Source of the DNA: JAKJBL01 sp964461335
GTDB lineage: Bacteria > Bacillota > Clostridia > Christensenellales > CAG-138
DNA: 20,086 nt
Assembly: GCA_964461335.1 (NCBI GenBank)
Contig: CAYWTY010000029.1
Location: 1-20,086 of the forward strand
Direction of reading: 5' to 3'
In this document: piece after piece, positions 6,462 to 15,466 of the stretch
Layout of the letters: the number at the start of each line of letters is the position of its first letter
Position numbering within the stretch: the first letter of the stretch is position 1
Notes under the pieces: model-generated
The model's input: only the letters and a program-made list of their open reading frames with translations
The model's database searches: none
What the model was told of the DNA's origin: nothing
Translations under genes and position numbers: made by a program

Positions 6462-7943
6462 ATGAAAAAATATCTGTCATTGCTTGTGGTCTTTTTAGTT
6501 GCTGCAGCAGCGCTTTCAGCCTGCATTACTATCCCTATTGTCGAACCCCAAAAGACAACCGAAGTTACAGAAACAGTGGTGCCTTTAGCTACACCGGCTG
6601 AAGAAGCGGAAACTGAGCCTTTGTCAACTGAAACACCACTACTCAAAATCGAATACTCTAAGCTAAATAAACCTGTGCTAAACAAGTTCATGCAAGTTGA
6701 AGTAGGCGGCACTTTAGATGCAGCGCTTGCAGTGCTTGGCGAACCTGAGGATGTTTACGGCAATGGAAGCTATACTTACCGTGCAATAGCAGGAAGCGAC
6801 GCATTTGAGCCTGCAGCTGTTTACCGCTTTATGCTCGATGATGTGCCAATTGAAATCATTGCAGGCGCTAATAATGGGCTTGTTCTAAAAAAACAAATTT
6901 CTACGCCTTTGGTGTTTCCACGACTGCTTGATTCTGCAAAAGTTACGCTTCAAGACGGCGCAGCCTATTCGGATATGCTTACAGAAGTGGGAGAAAACCC
7001 ATATCTTTGGATGGAGTTTACTCTGCCAAACCCAAAACCAGATAGTAGCACATATTTGGTACTTATTTGGCCGGATAAAACCGGGCAGCTTGCTGCTGTT
7101 GTTAAAGATGCAGTTGTGCTCAAAAGCGAGTATCAGCCAAATGGAGTTGTTTTGGCTGCAAGAGAGGTTGATGGAGCAACCCCGCGTGTACCGCGCTACC
7201 TCGACCCCCTGCCCGAAAACTTAAACAGCAGCGTTACTAAAGAGAGTTATTTCAAGAAATTCACTTCCTTAAAGCTTGATTCTTCAGAGCAGAAAGTAAT
7301 AGCAGCTTTTGGGGAGCCTATTTCAAGCGACGAGAGTAGCGCAACTGTTCGTGTGCTAAGCTATGAGTTTCTTACTGCAAAATTTGCGCATGTAAGCTTC
7401 AAGTTTACTTTTGCTTTAGCAGAGGATAATAGCACAAAGTTGATTTCAAAAGAAGCAGCGCTTATGCCGCTTGGCAAAGCCGAAATAGCTGCAAGATATG
7501 CACCGCAGCTATTAAGCGAGATGGACAAGGACGATGTAGAAGCTTTTATGGGTAAAGGTTTTTGGTCCAATCAATATGTTGATTTTAACGGGCGCATTAT
7601 AAATTCATATTCGTGGGCAGGCGAAAGGGCCTTCTTAAGCGCCTTGTTTGCAAAAGATGACGATGATGTGTTAAGTAATGATTTTGTGCCTAATGATACG
7701 GAAGCAGAAGCCTTAAGCCTATATGAAGAATATGTAATAGTCATACCTAAAGGTGTTAAGAAAACCCCAAAACCTTCGCGTACTCCTTCTCAAACTACGC
7801 AAACTCCATCTACAACAACGCCGACTCCTACATTGCCGCCGCCTGTAATTTCATTTCCGCCAATAAGGTCTCTGCCCCCGAGATTCTCATTAAGGCCTAT
7901 ATTGACGCCTACACCAACACCCTCGCCGCCAGTAATAAGATAA
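6462..7943 (+). CDS. Lipoprotein with four tandem BLIP/SmpA-like modules and a Pro/Thr tail
   Basis: Predicted membrane-anchored lipoprotein of 493 residues: the signal peptide ends in a lipobox AALSAC with the lipidated cysteine at C21. A Thr/Glu-rich spacer (about 30-62) leads into modules that each resemble the start of SmpA/BLIP-like domains: residues ~77-145 (TLDAALAVLGEP), ~160-230 (GAAYSDMLTEVGENPYLWME), ~265-335 (SEQKVIAAFGEP) and ~352-430 (DKDDVEAFMGKGFWS). The last 60 residues are Pro/Ser/Thr-rich with TPTPTPSPP repeats, typical of a wall-spanning or disordered tail, although here it is C-terminal rather than next to the anchor. Function is unknown; the modules usually mediate protein binding. 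RBS AGGAAGAGG precedes the ATG. It has its own promoter and terminator. Confidence 0.75.
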   Translation: MKKYLSLLVVFLVAAAALSACITIPIVEPQKTTEVTETVVPLATPAEEAETEPLSTETPLLKIEYSKLNKPVLNKFMQVEVGGTLDAALAVLGEPEDVYGNGSYTYRAIAGSDAFEPAAVYRFMLDDVPIEIIAGANNGLVLKKQISTPLVFPRLLDSAKVTLQDGAAYSDMLTEVGENPYLWMEFTLPNPKPDSSTYLVLIWPDKTGQLAAVVKDAVVLKSEYQPNGVVLAAREVDGATPRVPRYLDPLPENLNSSVTKESYFKKFTSLKLDSSEQKVIAAFGEPISSDESSATVRVLSYEFLTAKFAHVSFKFTFALAEDNSTKLISKEAALMPLGKAEIAARYAPQLLSEMDKDDVEAFMGKGFWSNQYVDFNGRIINSYSWAGERAFLSALFAKDDDDVLSNDFVPNDTEAEALSLYEEYVIVIPKGVKKTPKPSRTPSQTTQTPSTTTPTPTLPPPVISFPPIRSLPPRFSLRPILTPTPTPSPPVIR

Positions 7944-7962
7944 ACTGCTTATGGCAGAATGT

Positions 7963-7998
7963 GGGCATGAGGAGCATTTGCTTTTCATGCCCTTCTTT
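7963..7998 (+). terminator. Intrinsic terminator of the lipoprotein gene
   Basis: GGGCATGA (7963-7970) pairs with TCATGCCC (7985-7992), with an inner AGC/GCT extension, followed by TTCTTT. It lies about 20 nt after the stop codon. Confidence 0.85.
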
Positions 7999-8077
7999 AT
8001 AAAGGCAAATTGTATTGAATAGCGAAAACTTGAGTATAGCTATACCATTTAGGCGCTGAACAGCCCACTTAAAGCTA

Positions 8078-8238
8078 AGGATACACTGATTAAATGAGGA
8101 GCGACGGGTTGGCGAGAAAGTTCTGCGTCCTGCAATGCAAAATCGAAAAGATAGCAGCGCTATTTTGAGATTTTAGCGACACAGCAGGGCGCAAAAGTAG
8201 CCGCCAGTGCGGCATTATGAATTAATCAGTGTTTCCCT
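8078..8238. repeat. MITE-like fold-back element
   Basis: Terminal arms ACACTGATTAA (8083-8093) and TTAATCAGTGT (8222-8232) are perfect inverted repeats and extend outward imperfectly (AGG-AT against AGGGAA). The interior keeps folding back: GGCG at about 8111 against CGCC near 8202, CTGCGTCCTGC (8123-8133) against GCAGGGCGCA (8183-8192), and AAAATC..AAAA..TAGC (8139-8154) against GCTATTTTGAGATTTT (8159-8174), leaving a tiny loop near 8155-8158. The element is about 150-160 bp with no ORF. It could be a non-autonomous transposable element or a structured RNA. No second copy lies in the window and I see no clear target duplication. Confidence 0.65.
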
Positions 8239-8288
8239 ACCCTAAAGGCATTACACATACAGACTGAGCAGTATGTAAAAAACTCATC

Positions 8289-8316
8289 TTGACTTAAATA
8301 TTTTGATTGTTATAAT
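8289..8316 (+). promoter_or_regulatory. Promoter of the feoAB fusion gene
   Basis: TTGACT (8289-8294), a 16-bp spacer and a perfect TATAAT (8311-8316). The predicted start site is near 8323, giving a leader of about 40 nt to the ATG at 8362. Confidence 0.85.
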
Positions 8317-8325
8317 ACGAATCGG

Positions 8326-8341
8326 GTTAGTAATAACTAAC
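8326..8341. promoter_or_regulatory. Candidate metal-repressor operator at the feo start site
   Basis: GTTAGTAATAACTAAC is a perfect dyad (6-bp arms, 4-bp centre) located about +3 to +18 from the predicted start site. GTTAG/CTAAC are the inner words of DtxR/IdeR-type boxes, although the spacing here is wider. A classical Fur box is not seen. Its position would let a bound repressor block initiation. Confidence 0.5.
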
Positions 8342-8361
8342 TGGCTTTAGGGGGTACTTAT

Positions 8362-10980
8362 ATGCGCAAAAAACTTGGCGAACTTAAACCCGGTGAGTCC
8401 GGATATATAGCTGCAGTTGGAAGCGATGACCCAAGGGTAAAGCGCAGGCTCGTTGACATGGGGATTACACCTATGACGCGCATCTTTGTACGCAAAACTG
8501 CCCCTATGGGCGACCCGATAGAAGTACATCTTAGGGGGTATGATTTATCCCTGCGCCGTGCTGATGCAATGCATATTACCCTATATGAAGCTGATGAACT
8601 TGAAGAAGCCTTGAACAAAGAGCGCACTTTCCAACACAGGAGGAGAAAGCGCGCAGGCCATTTGCTTGAAAACCATGCTGACTTAAGCGACCAAGTCGCA
8701 CACGAGCGTGCAGCACGGTTGACTCAATGGGCTGTTGCTTCTTCTCAGGATGCTGTGCGGCTGCCTTTGCCTGGCTGCCCCATGGGTGATGGCTGCGAAA
8801 AGGGTAGAAAAGCGAAAAGATCTCTGCTCGACTCTTTAAGCCCTTGCGCAAACTGTGACAGGTGCTGCCCGCATGCAGGGTGCGAAAAACGAGGCAGGCG
8901 CTGCAAAAGCGCAAGCCCGCTGGATAACCAGCCTGTTAAAATAGCGCTTGTAGGCAACCCAAACAGCGGCAAAACTACACTTTTTAACGCAATTACAGGG
9001 GCGCACGAATATGTAGGCAACTGGCCGGGCGTAACCGTAGAAAAAAAGGAAGGCAGAATCCAGGCACACGGCCATGAAATTACGCTTATCGACCTTCCGG
9101 GCATTTACTCGCTCTCGCCCCATTCGTTGGAAGAAATAATAGCGCGCAACTTTGTAATAAAAGAGCGGCCTGATGCAATTATAAATATTGTTGATGCCAC
9201 AAATCTTGAGCGGAACCTCTACCTGAGCGTTCAGCTAATGGAACTCGAGCGTCCTATGATATTAGCGCTAAACATGATGGATGAAATCGAAAAGCGCGGC
9301 GATACCATTGATGTAACGCGACTCTCGCTCGAACTTGGCATACCGGTAGTCCCAATAAGCGCACGTACAGGTGAAGGTATACAAGAGCTCCTCAATCAAT
9401 GCGAGCTTTTAATCGAGCTTGCTCATGAGCAGATGCACAGAGGGTTCTGCATTGAACCTGATGATTTTTATGATGAGTTCACACATGCTGTGCACCATAA
9501 AATTGGCGAAATAGTACGCGATAACGCAGAGCGCGCAGGTATCCCCTCACACTGGGCAGAAGTAAAACTGCTTGAGGGGGATGCACTTGTGCGCGAGGCG
9601 CTTGAGCTAACCGAAGAACAGCAGAAAGAGCTTGACGAGATAATAAGCTCATATGCAGGCGAAGCCCCGGGCATTGATAATGAAACACGCATGGCGGACA
9701 CCCGCTATCGCTTTATTTCACAAATAACAGCAGCAGCAGTAAAGCATAAGCGAGAGCAGGGTGCAAAAAGCCCTTCAGACAGAATTGATGCAGTGCTGAC
9801 GCATAAATATTTTGCAATTCCTGTTTTCCTGCTTATTATGCTCGGCATCTTTACGCTAACATTCAGCACGCTTGGCGCCTGGCTCTCGGACCAGGTAGAG
9901 GTGTTTATAGGAGCGCTCTCAGGCTGGCTTTCTATTTGGCTTTCAAACATCGGTACATCCAAGTGGCTTATAAGCTTGATAAGTGATGGCATAATCTTAG
10001 GCGTTGGCGGCGTGCTGACATTCCTGCCTCAAATCGCACTTTTGTTTTTGTGCTTATCTCTGCTTGAAGATAGCGGCTATCTTTCCCGCACTGCGTTTAT
10101 TATGGATAAGCTCTTAAGGCGGTTCGGGCTTTCCGGCAAATCCTTCATCCCTATGCTTATGGGTTTTGGCTGCACAGTGCCTGCAACAATGGCAGCGCGT
10201 ACAATGGAAAACGAGAAAGACAGGCGAATGACAATTCTGTTATTGCCGTTTATGAGCTGTTCTGCGAAGCTGCCTGTATATGGGCTTATTGCAGGCGCAT
10301 TCTTTTCACATAATAGGGGTTTGGTGGTCTTTAGCCTATATGCACTCGGGATAGTAGCAGGAATACTTACAGGCCTTTTATTTAAAAGAACATTATTCAC
10401 AGGCAGGGATGCGCCCTTTGTGCTTGAAATGCCTCCATATCGCCGGCCAATGCTAAAAAACACGCTGCGCCATGTCAGTTTGCGGATTCAGCACTTTTTG
10501 GAAAAGGCAGGCACAATAATTCTCCTTATGAGCGCAATTTTGTGGTTCCTTCAAAGCTTTGATGCTAGCTTTCACATGGTGGAGGACTCCGCAAAGAGTA
10601 TCTTAGGGCTTATGGGGGGCTGGCTTGCGCCTGTGTTTACACCTTTAGGGTTTGGTTCATGGCAAGCTTCTGTCGCGCTTTTAGCTGGCCTTGTTGCAAA
10701 AGAAGTTGTTGTAGCTTCGCTCAGCCTATTTTATGGGTTTTCAGCTGCAGCAGGGGACAGCGCAGTGCGAGCATCGCTTGGGGCAACCTTTACACCGCTT
10801 TCTGCGTACAGTTTCCTTGTGTTTGTGCTGCTTTATGTGCCGTGCATGGCAGCTGTTGCTACAATGAGGCGTGAACTTAACAGCGCAAGGTGGACAGCCT
10901 TTATGGTTGCTTACCAAGTGGGAATTGCGTATATTTCAGCTTTGCTCATCTATCAAGTGGGCACGCTCCTTGGCTTATAA
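8362..10980 (+). CDS. feoB: FeoA-FeoB fusion ferrous iron transporter with Cys-rich linker
   Basis: Ferrous iron uptake across the cytoplasmic membrane; 872 residues. Residues 1-~78 are a FeoA SH3-like domain (KLGELKPGESGYI...VKRRLVDMGITP). Residues ~85-190 form a basic linker containing eight cysteines: C139, C145, C162, C165, C168, C169, C174, C181. The FeoB G domain follows: G1 GNPNSGKTT (198-206), switch GNWPGVTVE, G3 DLPGIYSLSP, G4 NMMD and G5 ISARTG. From about residue 485 the polytopic permease includes the gate segment GFGCTVPATMAARTMENEKDRR with its conserved cysteine and a second Cys in PFMSCSAKLPVYG. No separate feoA or feoC lies nearby. FeoA-FeoB fusions are known, but the cysteine cluster is not part of standard FeoA or FeoB and may be an iron-sulfur or metal-sensing segment (inference). 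A GGGGG motif precedes the ATG. Confidence 0.95.
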   Translation: MRKKLGELKPGESGYIAAVGSDDPRVKRRLVDMGITPMTRIFVRKTAPMGDPIEVHLRGYDLSLRRADAMHITLYEADELEEALNKERTFQHRRRKRAGHLLENHADLSDQVAHERAARLTQWAVASSQDAVRLPLPGCPMGDGCEKGRKAKRSLLDSLSPCANCDRCCPHAGCEKRGRRCKSASPLDNQPVKIALVGNPNSGKTTLFNAITGAHEYVGNWPGVTVEKKEGRIQAHGHEITLIDLPGIYSLSPHSLEEIIARNFVIKERPDAIINIVDATNLERNLYLSVQLMELERPMILALNMMDEIEKRGDTIDVTRLSLELGIPVVPISARTGEGIQELLNQCELLIELAHEQMHRGFCIEPDDFYDEFTHAVHHKIGEIVRDNAERAGIPSHWAEVKLLEGDALVREALELTEEQQKELDEIISSYAGEAPGIDNETRMADTRYRFISQITAAAVKHKREQGAKSPSDRIDAVLTHKYFAIPVFLLIMLGIFTLTFSTLGAWLSDQVEVFIGALSGWLSIWLSNIGTSKWLISLISDGIILGVGGVLTFLPQIALLFLCLSLLEDSGYLSRTAFIMDKLLRRFGLSGKSFIPMLMGFGCTVPATMAARTMENEKDRRMTILLLPFMSCSAKLPVYGLIAGAFFSHNRGLVVFSLYALGIVAGILTGLLFKRTLFTGRDAPFVLEMPPYRRPMLKNTLRHVSLRIQHFLEKAGTIILLMSAILWFLQSFDASFHMVEDSAKSILGLMGGWLAPVFTPLGFGSWQASVALLAGLVAKEVVVASLSLFYGFSAAAGDSAVRASLGATFTPLSAYSFLVFVLLYVPCMAAVATMRRELNSARWTAFMVAYQVGIAYISALLIYQVGTLLGL

Positions 10981-11049
10981 GCAGTATTTTAAAGAAGTAA
11001 GCTTATCTTACATAGGGCATTTGCCACGCATCTGCTAAAGAAAAAGCAT

Positions 11050-11073
11050 GCGCCTTACACTATTTTAAGGCGC
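11050..11073 (+). terminator. Weak terminator-like stem after feoAB
   Basis: GCGCCTTA (11050-11057) pairs perfectly with TAAGGCGC (11066-11073) around an 8-nt loop. The following sequence (TTCGCTATTATATT) is only partly T-rich, so termination would be modest. It lies about 70 nt past the feo stop. Confidence 0.5.
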
Positions 11074-11111
11074 TTCGCTATTATATTAGCCCGAATAAGC
11101 CGGCAAAACGG

Positions 11112-11140
11112 TTTACAAAGTTTTTTTTGGCTGTTACAAT
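11112..11140 (+). promoter_or_regulatory. Promoter of the leader ORF and EF-G-like gene
   Basis: TTTACA (11112-11117), a 17-bp spacer containing eight T, and TACAAT (11135-11140). The start site is expected near 11147, leaving about 119 nt before the EF-G-like ATG. Confidence 0.82.
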
Positions 11141-11161
11141 AGAGAAGTGAAAGAGGCGCGC

Positions 11162-11265
11162 ATGTTTGGATGTTTGCTTTTACCCATGCGGCTTAGCGAT
11201 GGCCATATAAATGCGCTGCATAACTATAATTTACTTGACCTATTTTTACAGGGGGAACTGCACGC

Positions 11266-11269
<4 letters not shown>
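11162..11269 (+). CDS. Candidate 35-residue leader ORF coupled to the EF-G-like gene
   Basis: An ATG at 11162 has AAGAGG five bases upstream and lies only about 15 nt from the predicted transcript start, so it would be the first translated frame. It encodes a 35-residue peptide starting MFGCLLLPMRLSDGH and ending LFLQGELHA, and its TGA (11267-11269) overlaps the downstream ATG (11266-11268) in an ATGA junction. The main gene's own ribosome binding site (GGGGG about 11 bases from its ATG) is poorly spaced, which suits translational coupling. I recognise no family. It could be a regulatory leader peptide or simply a chance frame. Confidence 0.45.
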
Positions 11270-13338
<2,069 letters not shown>

Positions 13339-13413
13339 GCCTCTTAGCCTAGTTAAAGCGTTTAACCTGATGCCAAGTAAAGCCGATACTGCGGCTTAAA
13401 AAGAAGCTGTAAG

Positions 13414-13430
13414 AGGTGCCATTGGCACCT
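13414..13430 (+). terminator. Possible terminator after the EF-G-like gene
   Basis: AGGTGCC (13414-13420) pairs with GGCACCT (13424-13430) around an ATT loop, followed by TTACTGCTATT. An AGCCG/CGGCT stem lies just before it. The T-tract is short, so strength is doubtful. Confidence 0.45.
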
Positions 13431-13504
13431 TTACTGCTATTACTACAAGTACAAAACCTAAAATGTAATGACCTGACTATATTTATTTCACAGGGGAGAT
13501 ACTT

Positions 13505-14407
13505 TTGCATACACTTACAGTGCCTGCAACAAGCGCTAATCTTGGCCCGGGGTTTGATTGCCTGGGAGTTGCGCTTAGCTGCTATAACACAATCGCATTT
13601 GAATTTGTCGAAAGCGGGCTTCATATTGAGCTTGAAGCTCGCGATATTGGGCGCATACCAACAGATAGCCGCAATTTAATTTACAGAGTTTTTTGCGCTG
13701 TGCTAAAAACTTATGGCATAACCCCACCCGGCGTACATTTTGCACAGGTAAATGAAATCCCCCCAATGCGTGGATTGGGGAGCTCTGCTGCAAGTGTTGT
13801 AGGCGGGGTTATTATGGCTGATACATATATGGGTAGAAGAATGTCAACGCAGGACATGCTCGACATCTCAGCAAGCCAGGAAGGCCACCCGGACAATATC
13901 CTGCCTGCGCTTTTGGGTGGGGTTACAGTAGGCTGTATGGACAATGGGCATGTCCGTTTTATTCGAATGGATGCACCTAAAGAGCTTCGCTGCGCTGTGT
14001 TCATCCCGCCCTTTTCACTTTCTACGCGCAAAGCACGGAGTGTGCTCCCCAAAGTTGTCCCGCTTGAGGATGCTGTTTTTAACCTAACGCGAGCATCGCT
14101 TTTAACAGCAGCGCTTGCAAAGGGCGATTTGTCTGTTCTTCCTTTCGCAGTCCGCGACAGGCTGCACCAGCCTTATCGAAAACCGCTTGTGCCAGGCTAT
14201 GACGATATAGCCCGCATTGCGGATGCAAACGGGGCGCTTGCTACATGCCTTTCAGGGGCAGGCCCGACAATTATCAGCTTTTTTGATGCTAAAAGCCCCT
14301 CCTTAGAGGGGCTAACAAAAGAGCTCAATAGCCTGAACAACGGCTGGCAGGTGCGCCTTCTTTGCGTTGATTCTAAAGGGTATAGGCTTAATAAAAACGA
14401 ACCCTAA
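13505..14407 (+). CDS. thrB: Homoserine kinase
   Basis: GHMP-family kinase of 300 residues phosphorylating L-homoserine to O-phosphohomoserine, the penultimate step to threonine. It has the N-terminal VPATSANLGPGFDCLGVAL segment, the ATP-binding PPMRGLGSSAA loop (86-96), the SQEGHPDNILPALLGGVTVG substrate region, and the C-terminal CLSGAGPTIISF motif. The start is TTG at 13505, with GGGGAG upstream at suitable distance; no ATG in a better position is visible. Threonine synthase and homoserine dehydrogenase are not adjacent. It ends 9 nt from the convergent ohr gene. A perfect stem near its 3' end (14294-14313) appears to be the ohr terminator on the other strand. Confidence 0.96.
   Translation: MHTLTVPATSANLGPGFDCLGVALSCYNTIAFEFVESGLHIELEARDIGRIPTDSRNLIYRVFCAVLKTYGITPPGVHFAQVNEIPPMRGLGSSAASVVGGVIMADTYMGRRMSTQDMLDISASQEGHPDNILPALLGGVTVGCMDNGHVRFIRMDAPKELRCAVFIPPFSLSTRKARSVLPKVVPLEDAVFNLTRASLLTAALAKGDLSVLPFAVRDRLHQPYRKPLVPGYDDIARIADANGALATCLSGAGPTIISFFDAKSPSLEGLTKELNSLNNGWQVRLLCVDSKGYRLNKNEP
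14291..14313 (-). terminator. Intrinsic terminator of ohr embedded in the thrB coding sequence
   Basis: On the minus strand AGCCCCTC (14313-14306) pairs perfectly with GAGGGGCT (14301-14294) around TAAG, and TTT follows to 14291. It lies about 105 nt past the ohr stop. On the plus strand the same stem is followed by AACAAAAG, so it would not terminate thrB. Confidence 0.7.
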
Positions 14408-14416
14408 TTTCTAAAA

Positions 14417-14839
14417 CTACTCTACCTGTGCGGATAGGTCTACTTTTATGTTCCCGCGCGTTGCTTTTGAGTAGGGGCAGACTTCGTGCGCTGCTTCCAT
14501 CAAAGACATGGCAGCGGCTTGATCAAGCTGCGTAAAAAGCCCATGGATTTTTGCTGCAAGCGCAAAGCCTCCTGCTTCATCTTTACCAATTCCTACTTCA
14601 AGCTGCACCTCAGGCAGCAGAATACGGAGCTTGCGGCTTCTTATAACGCTGTGCAGTGCAGCCGCAAAGCACGCTGCATAGCCTGCTGCAAAAAGCTGTT
14701 CCGGGTTAACCCCGCTGTCAGCTTTGCCGCCAAGCCCTTCAGGAGGGCTCATTTCGAAAACAAGCGGGCTATTTGCAACTGTTACTGTACCTGCGCGACC
14801 GTTAACGGAAGTTGCTGTGGTTTTATAAAGTAAGTCCAT
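14417..14839 (-). CDS. ohr: Organic hydroperoxide resistance protein (OsmC/Ohr family)
   Basis: Thiol peroxidase of 140 residues reducing organic hydroperoxides in the cytoplasm. The two Ohr redox cysteines are present: C57 in NPEQLFAAGYAACF and C121 in HEVCPYSKATRGN, with the conserved E48 before the first. The family usually works as a homodimer and is recycled by lipoyl proteins. The ATG at 14839 follows AAAGGAG. A TATAAT on the minus strand (14882-14877) may provide its own promoter, but the dCMP deaminase gene upstream lacks a clear terminator, so co-transcription is possible. No ohrR regulator gene is next to it. Confidence 0.93.
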   Translation of the reverse strand: MDLLYKTTATSVNGRAGTVTVANSPLVFEMSPPEGLGGKADSGVNPEQLFAAGYAACFAAALHSVIRSRKLRILLPEVQLEVGIGKDEAGGFALAAKIHGLFTQLDQAAAMSLMEAAHEVCPYSKATRGNIKVDLSAQVE

Positions 14840-14876
14840 AAAAATATCTCCTTTTAGCCTTAATATGTGTTATTTT

Positions 14877-14904
14877 ATTATAATTGCATATCCGGCTTTT
14901 GAAA
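14877..14904 (-). promoter_or_regulatory. Possible ohr promoter
   Basis: A perfect TATAAT on the minus strand (14882-14877) has TTTCAA (14904-14899) 16 bp upstream as a weak -35. The start site would be about 30 nt before the ohr ATG. Confidence 0.45.
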
Positions 14905-14937
14905 CAAAGTGTTGTTATTAGGCTAAGGAAACAATGC

Positions 14938-15423
14938 TTATGCAAGCCCATCCGGCTGTGCCTCGTTTGCACAATAGCGCTGAAGACGCACACCTGCCTG
15001 ATTTAGAAGGTCGACAGAAAATGCATCCGGGTAGCCTTCTGCATATACAACCCGGTTGATACCTGCATTAATAATCATTTTTGCGCAAATAACGCAAGGT
15101 TGGTGGGTACAGTAGAGCGTTGCCCCATCAATAGATACGCCAAGCTTCGCAGCCTGGATTATTGCATTTTGCTCTGCATGTATGGCATAGCATATTTCTT
15201 GCCTCGTACCTGAGGGTATGCCTAAATTGCGCCTTAGGCATTCGCCGCGCTCCATACAGCTTGTAAGCCCTGAAGGCGCTCCATTATAACCGGTTGTAAG
15301 TATGCGCTTATTTTTAACAATAATTGCGCCGATTTTTCGGCCCGTTTGATAGCAGCTTGACCAATTTGAAATAGACTTGCACAGCTCCATGAAACGAGCA
15401 TCCCATTTATCCCAAGTTTGCAT
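14938..15423 (-). CDS. dCMP deaminase (ComEB-type)
   Basis: Zinc enzyme of 161 residues converting dCMP to dUMP, the substrate of thymidylate synthase. Zinc ligands are H82 in IHAEQNAI, C110 and C113 in CTHQPCVICAKM; E84 is the proton shuttle. NGAPSGLTSC near residue 47 and ECLRRN near 61 match the substrate-binding region of dCMP deaminases. GGGGGTG lies upstream of the ATG at 15423. It follows the amidase by 43 nt on the same strand, so the two probably share a transcript. The thymidylate kinase gene acting in the same pathway diverges from the amidase on the other strand. Confidence 0.93.
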   Translation of the reverse strand: MQTWDKWDARFMELCKSISNWSSCYQTGRKIGAIIVKNKRILTTGYNGAPSGLTSCMERGECLRRNLGIPSGTRQEICYAIHAEQNAIIQAAKLGVSIDGATLYCTHQPCVICAKMIINAGINRVVYAEGYPDAFSVDLLNQAGVRLQRYCANEAQPDGLA

Positions 15424-15466
15424 AAAGCACCCCCTGTTTCACAAAGCATAACATATTTAATTTTAG

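Larger units (their letters stand above)
10981..11161. other. Intergenic region between feoAB and the EF-G-like gene
   Basis: Holds a stem-loop at 11050-11073 and the promoter at 11112-11140 that drives the leader ORF and the EF-G-like gene. I see no further structured RNA. Confidence 0.5.

Noticed and set aside
7780..7940. CRISPR-like or minisatellite repeats in the Pro/Thr tail region
   Set aside because: The repetition reflects Pro/Thr codons in a low-complexity protein tail; units are irregular and without spacers.
8078..8238. Riboswitch or terminator reading of the fold-back element
   Set aside because: It lies upstream of the feo promoter, so it is not in the feo leader, and the lipoprotein transcript should already have stopped at 7963-7998. 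No T-tract follows.
8576..9123. Several minus-strand frames over the feo Cys-rich linker and G domain
   Set aside because: They mirror the strong plus-strand coding sequence; the cysteines belong to the plus frame, which is continuous with both recognised domains.
14294..14313. Plus-strand terminator or attenuator for thrB
   Set aside because: It lies inside the coding sequence and lacks a T-tract in that orientation; the minus-strand reading fits much better.
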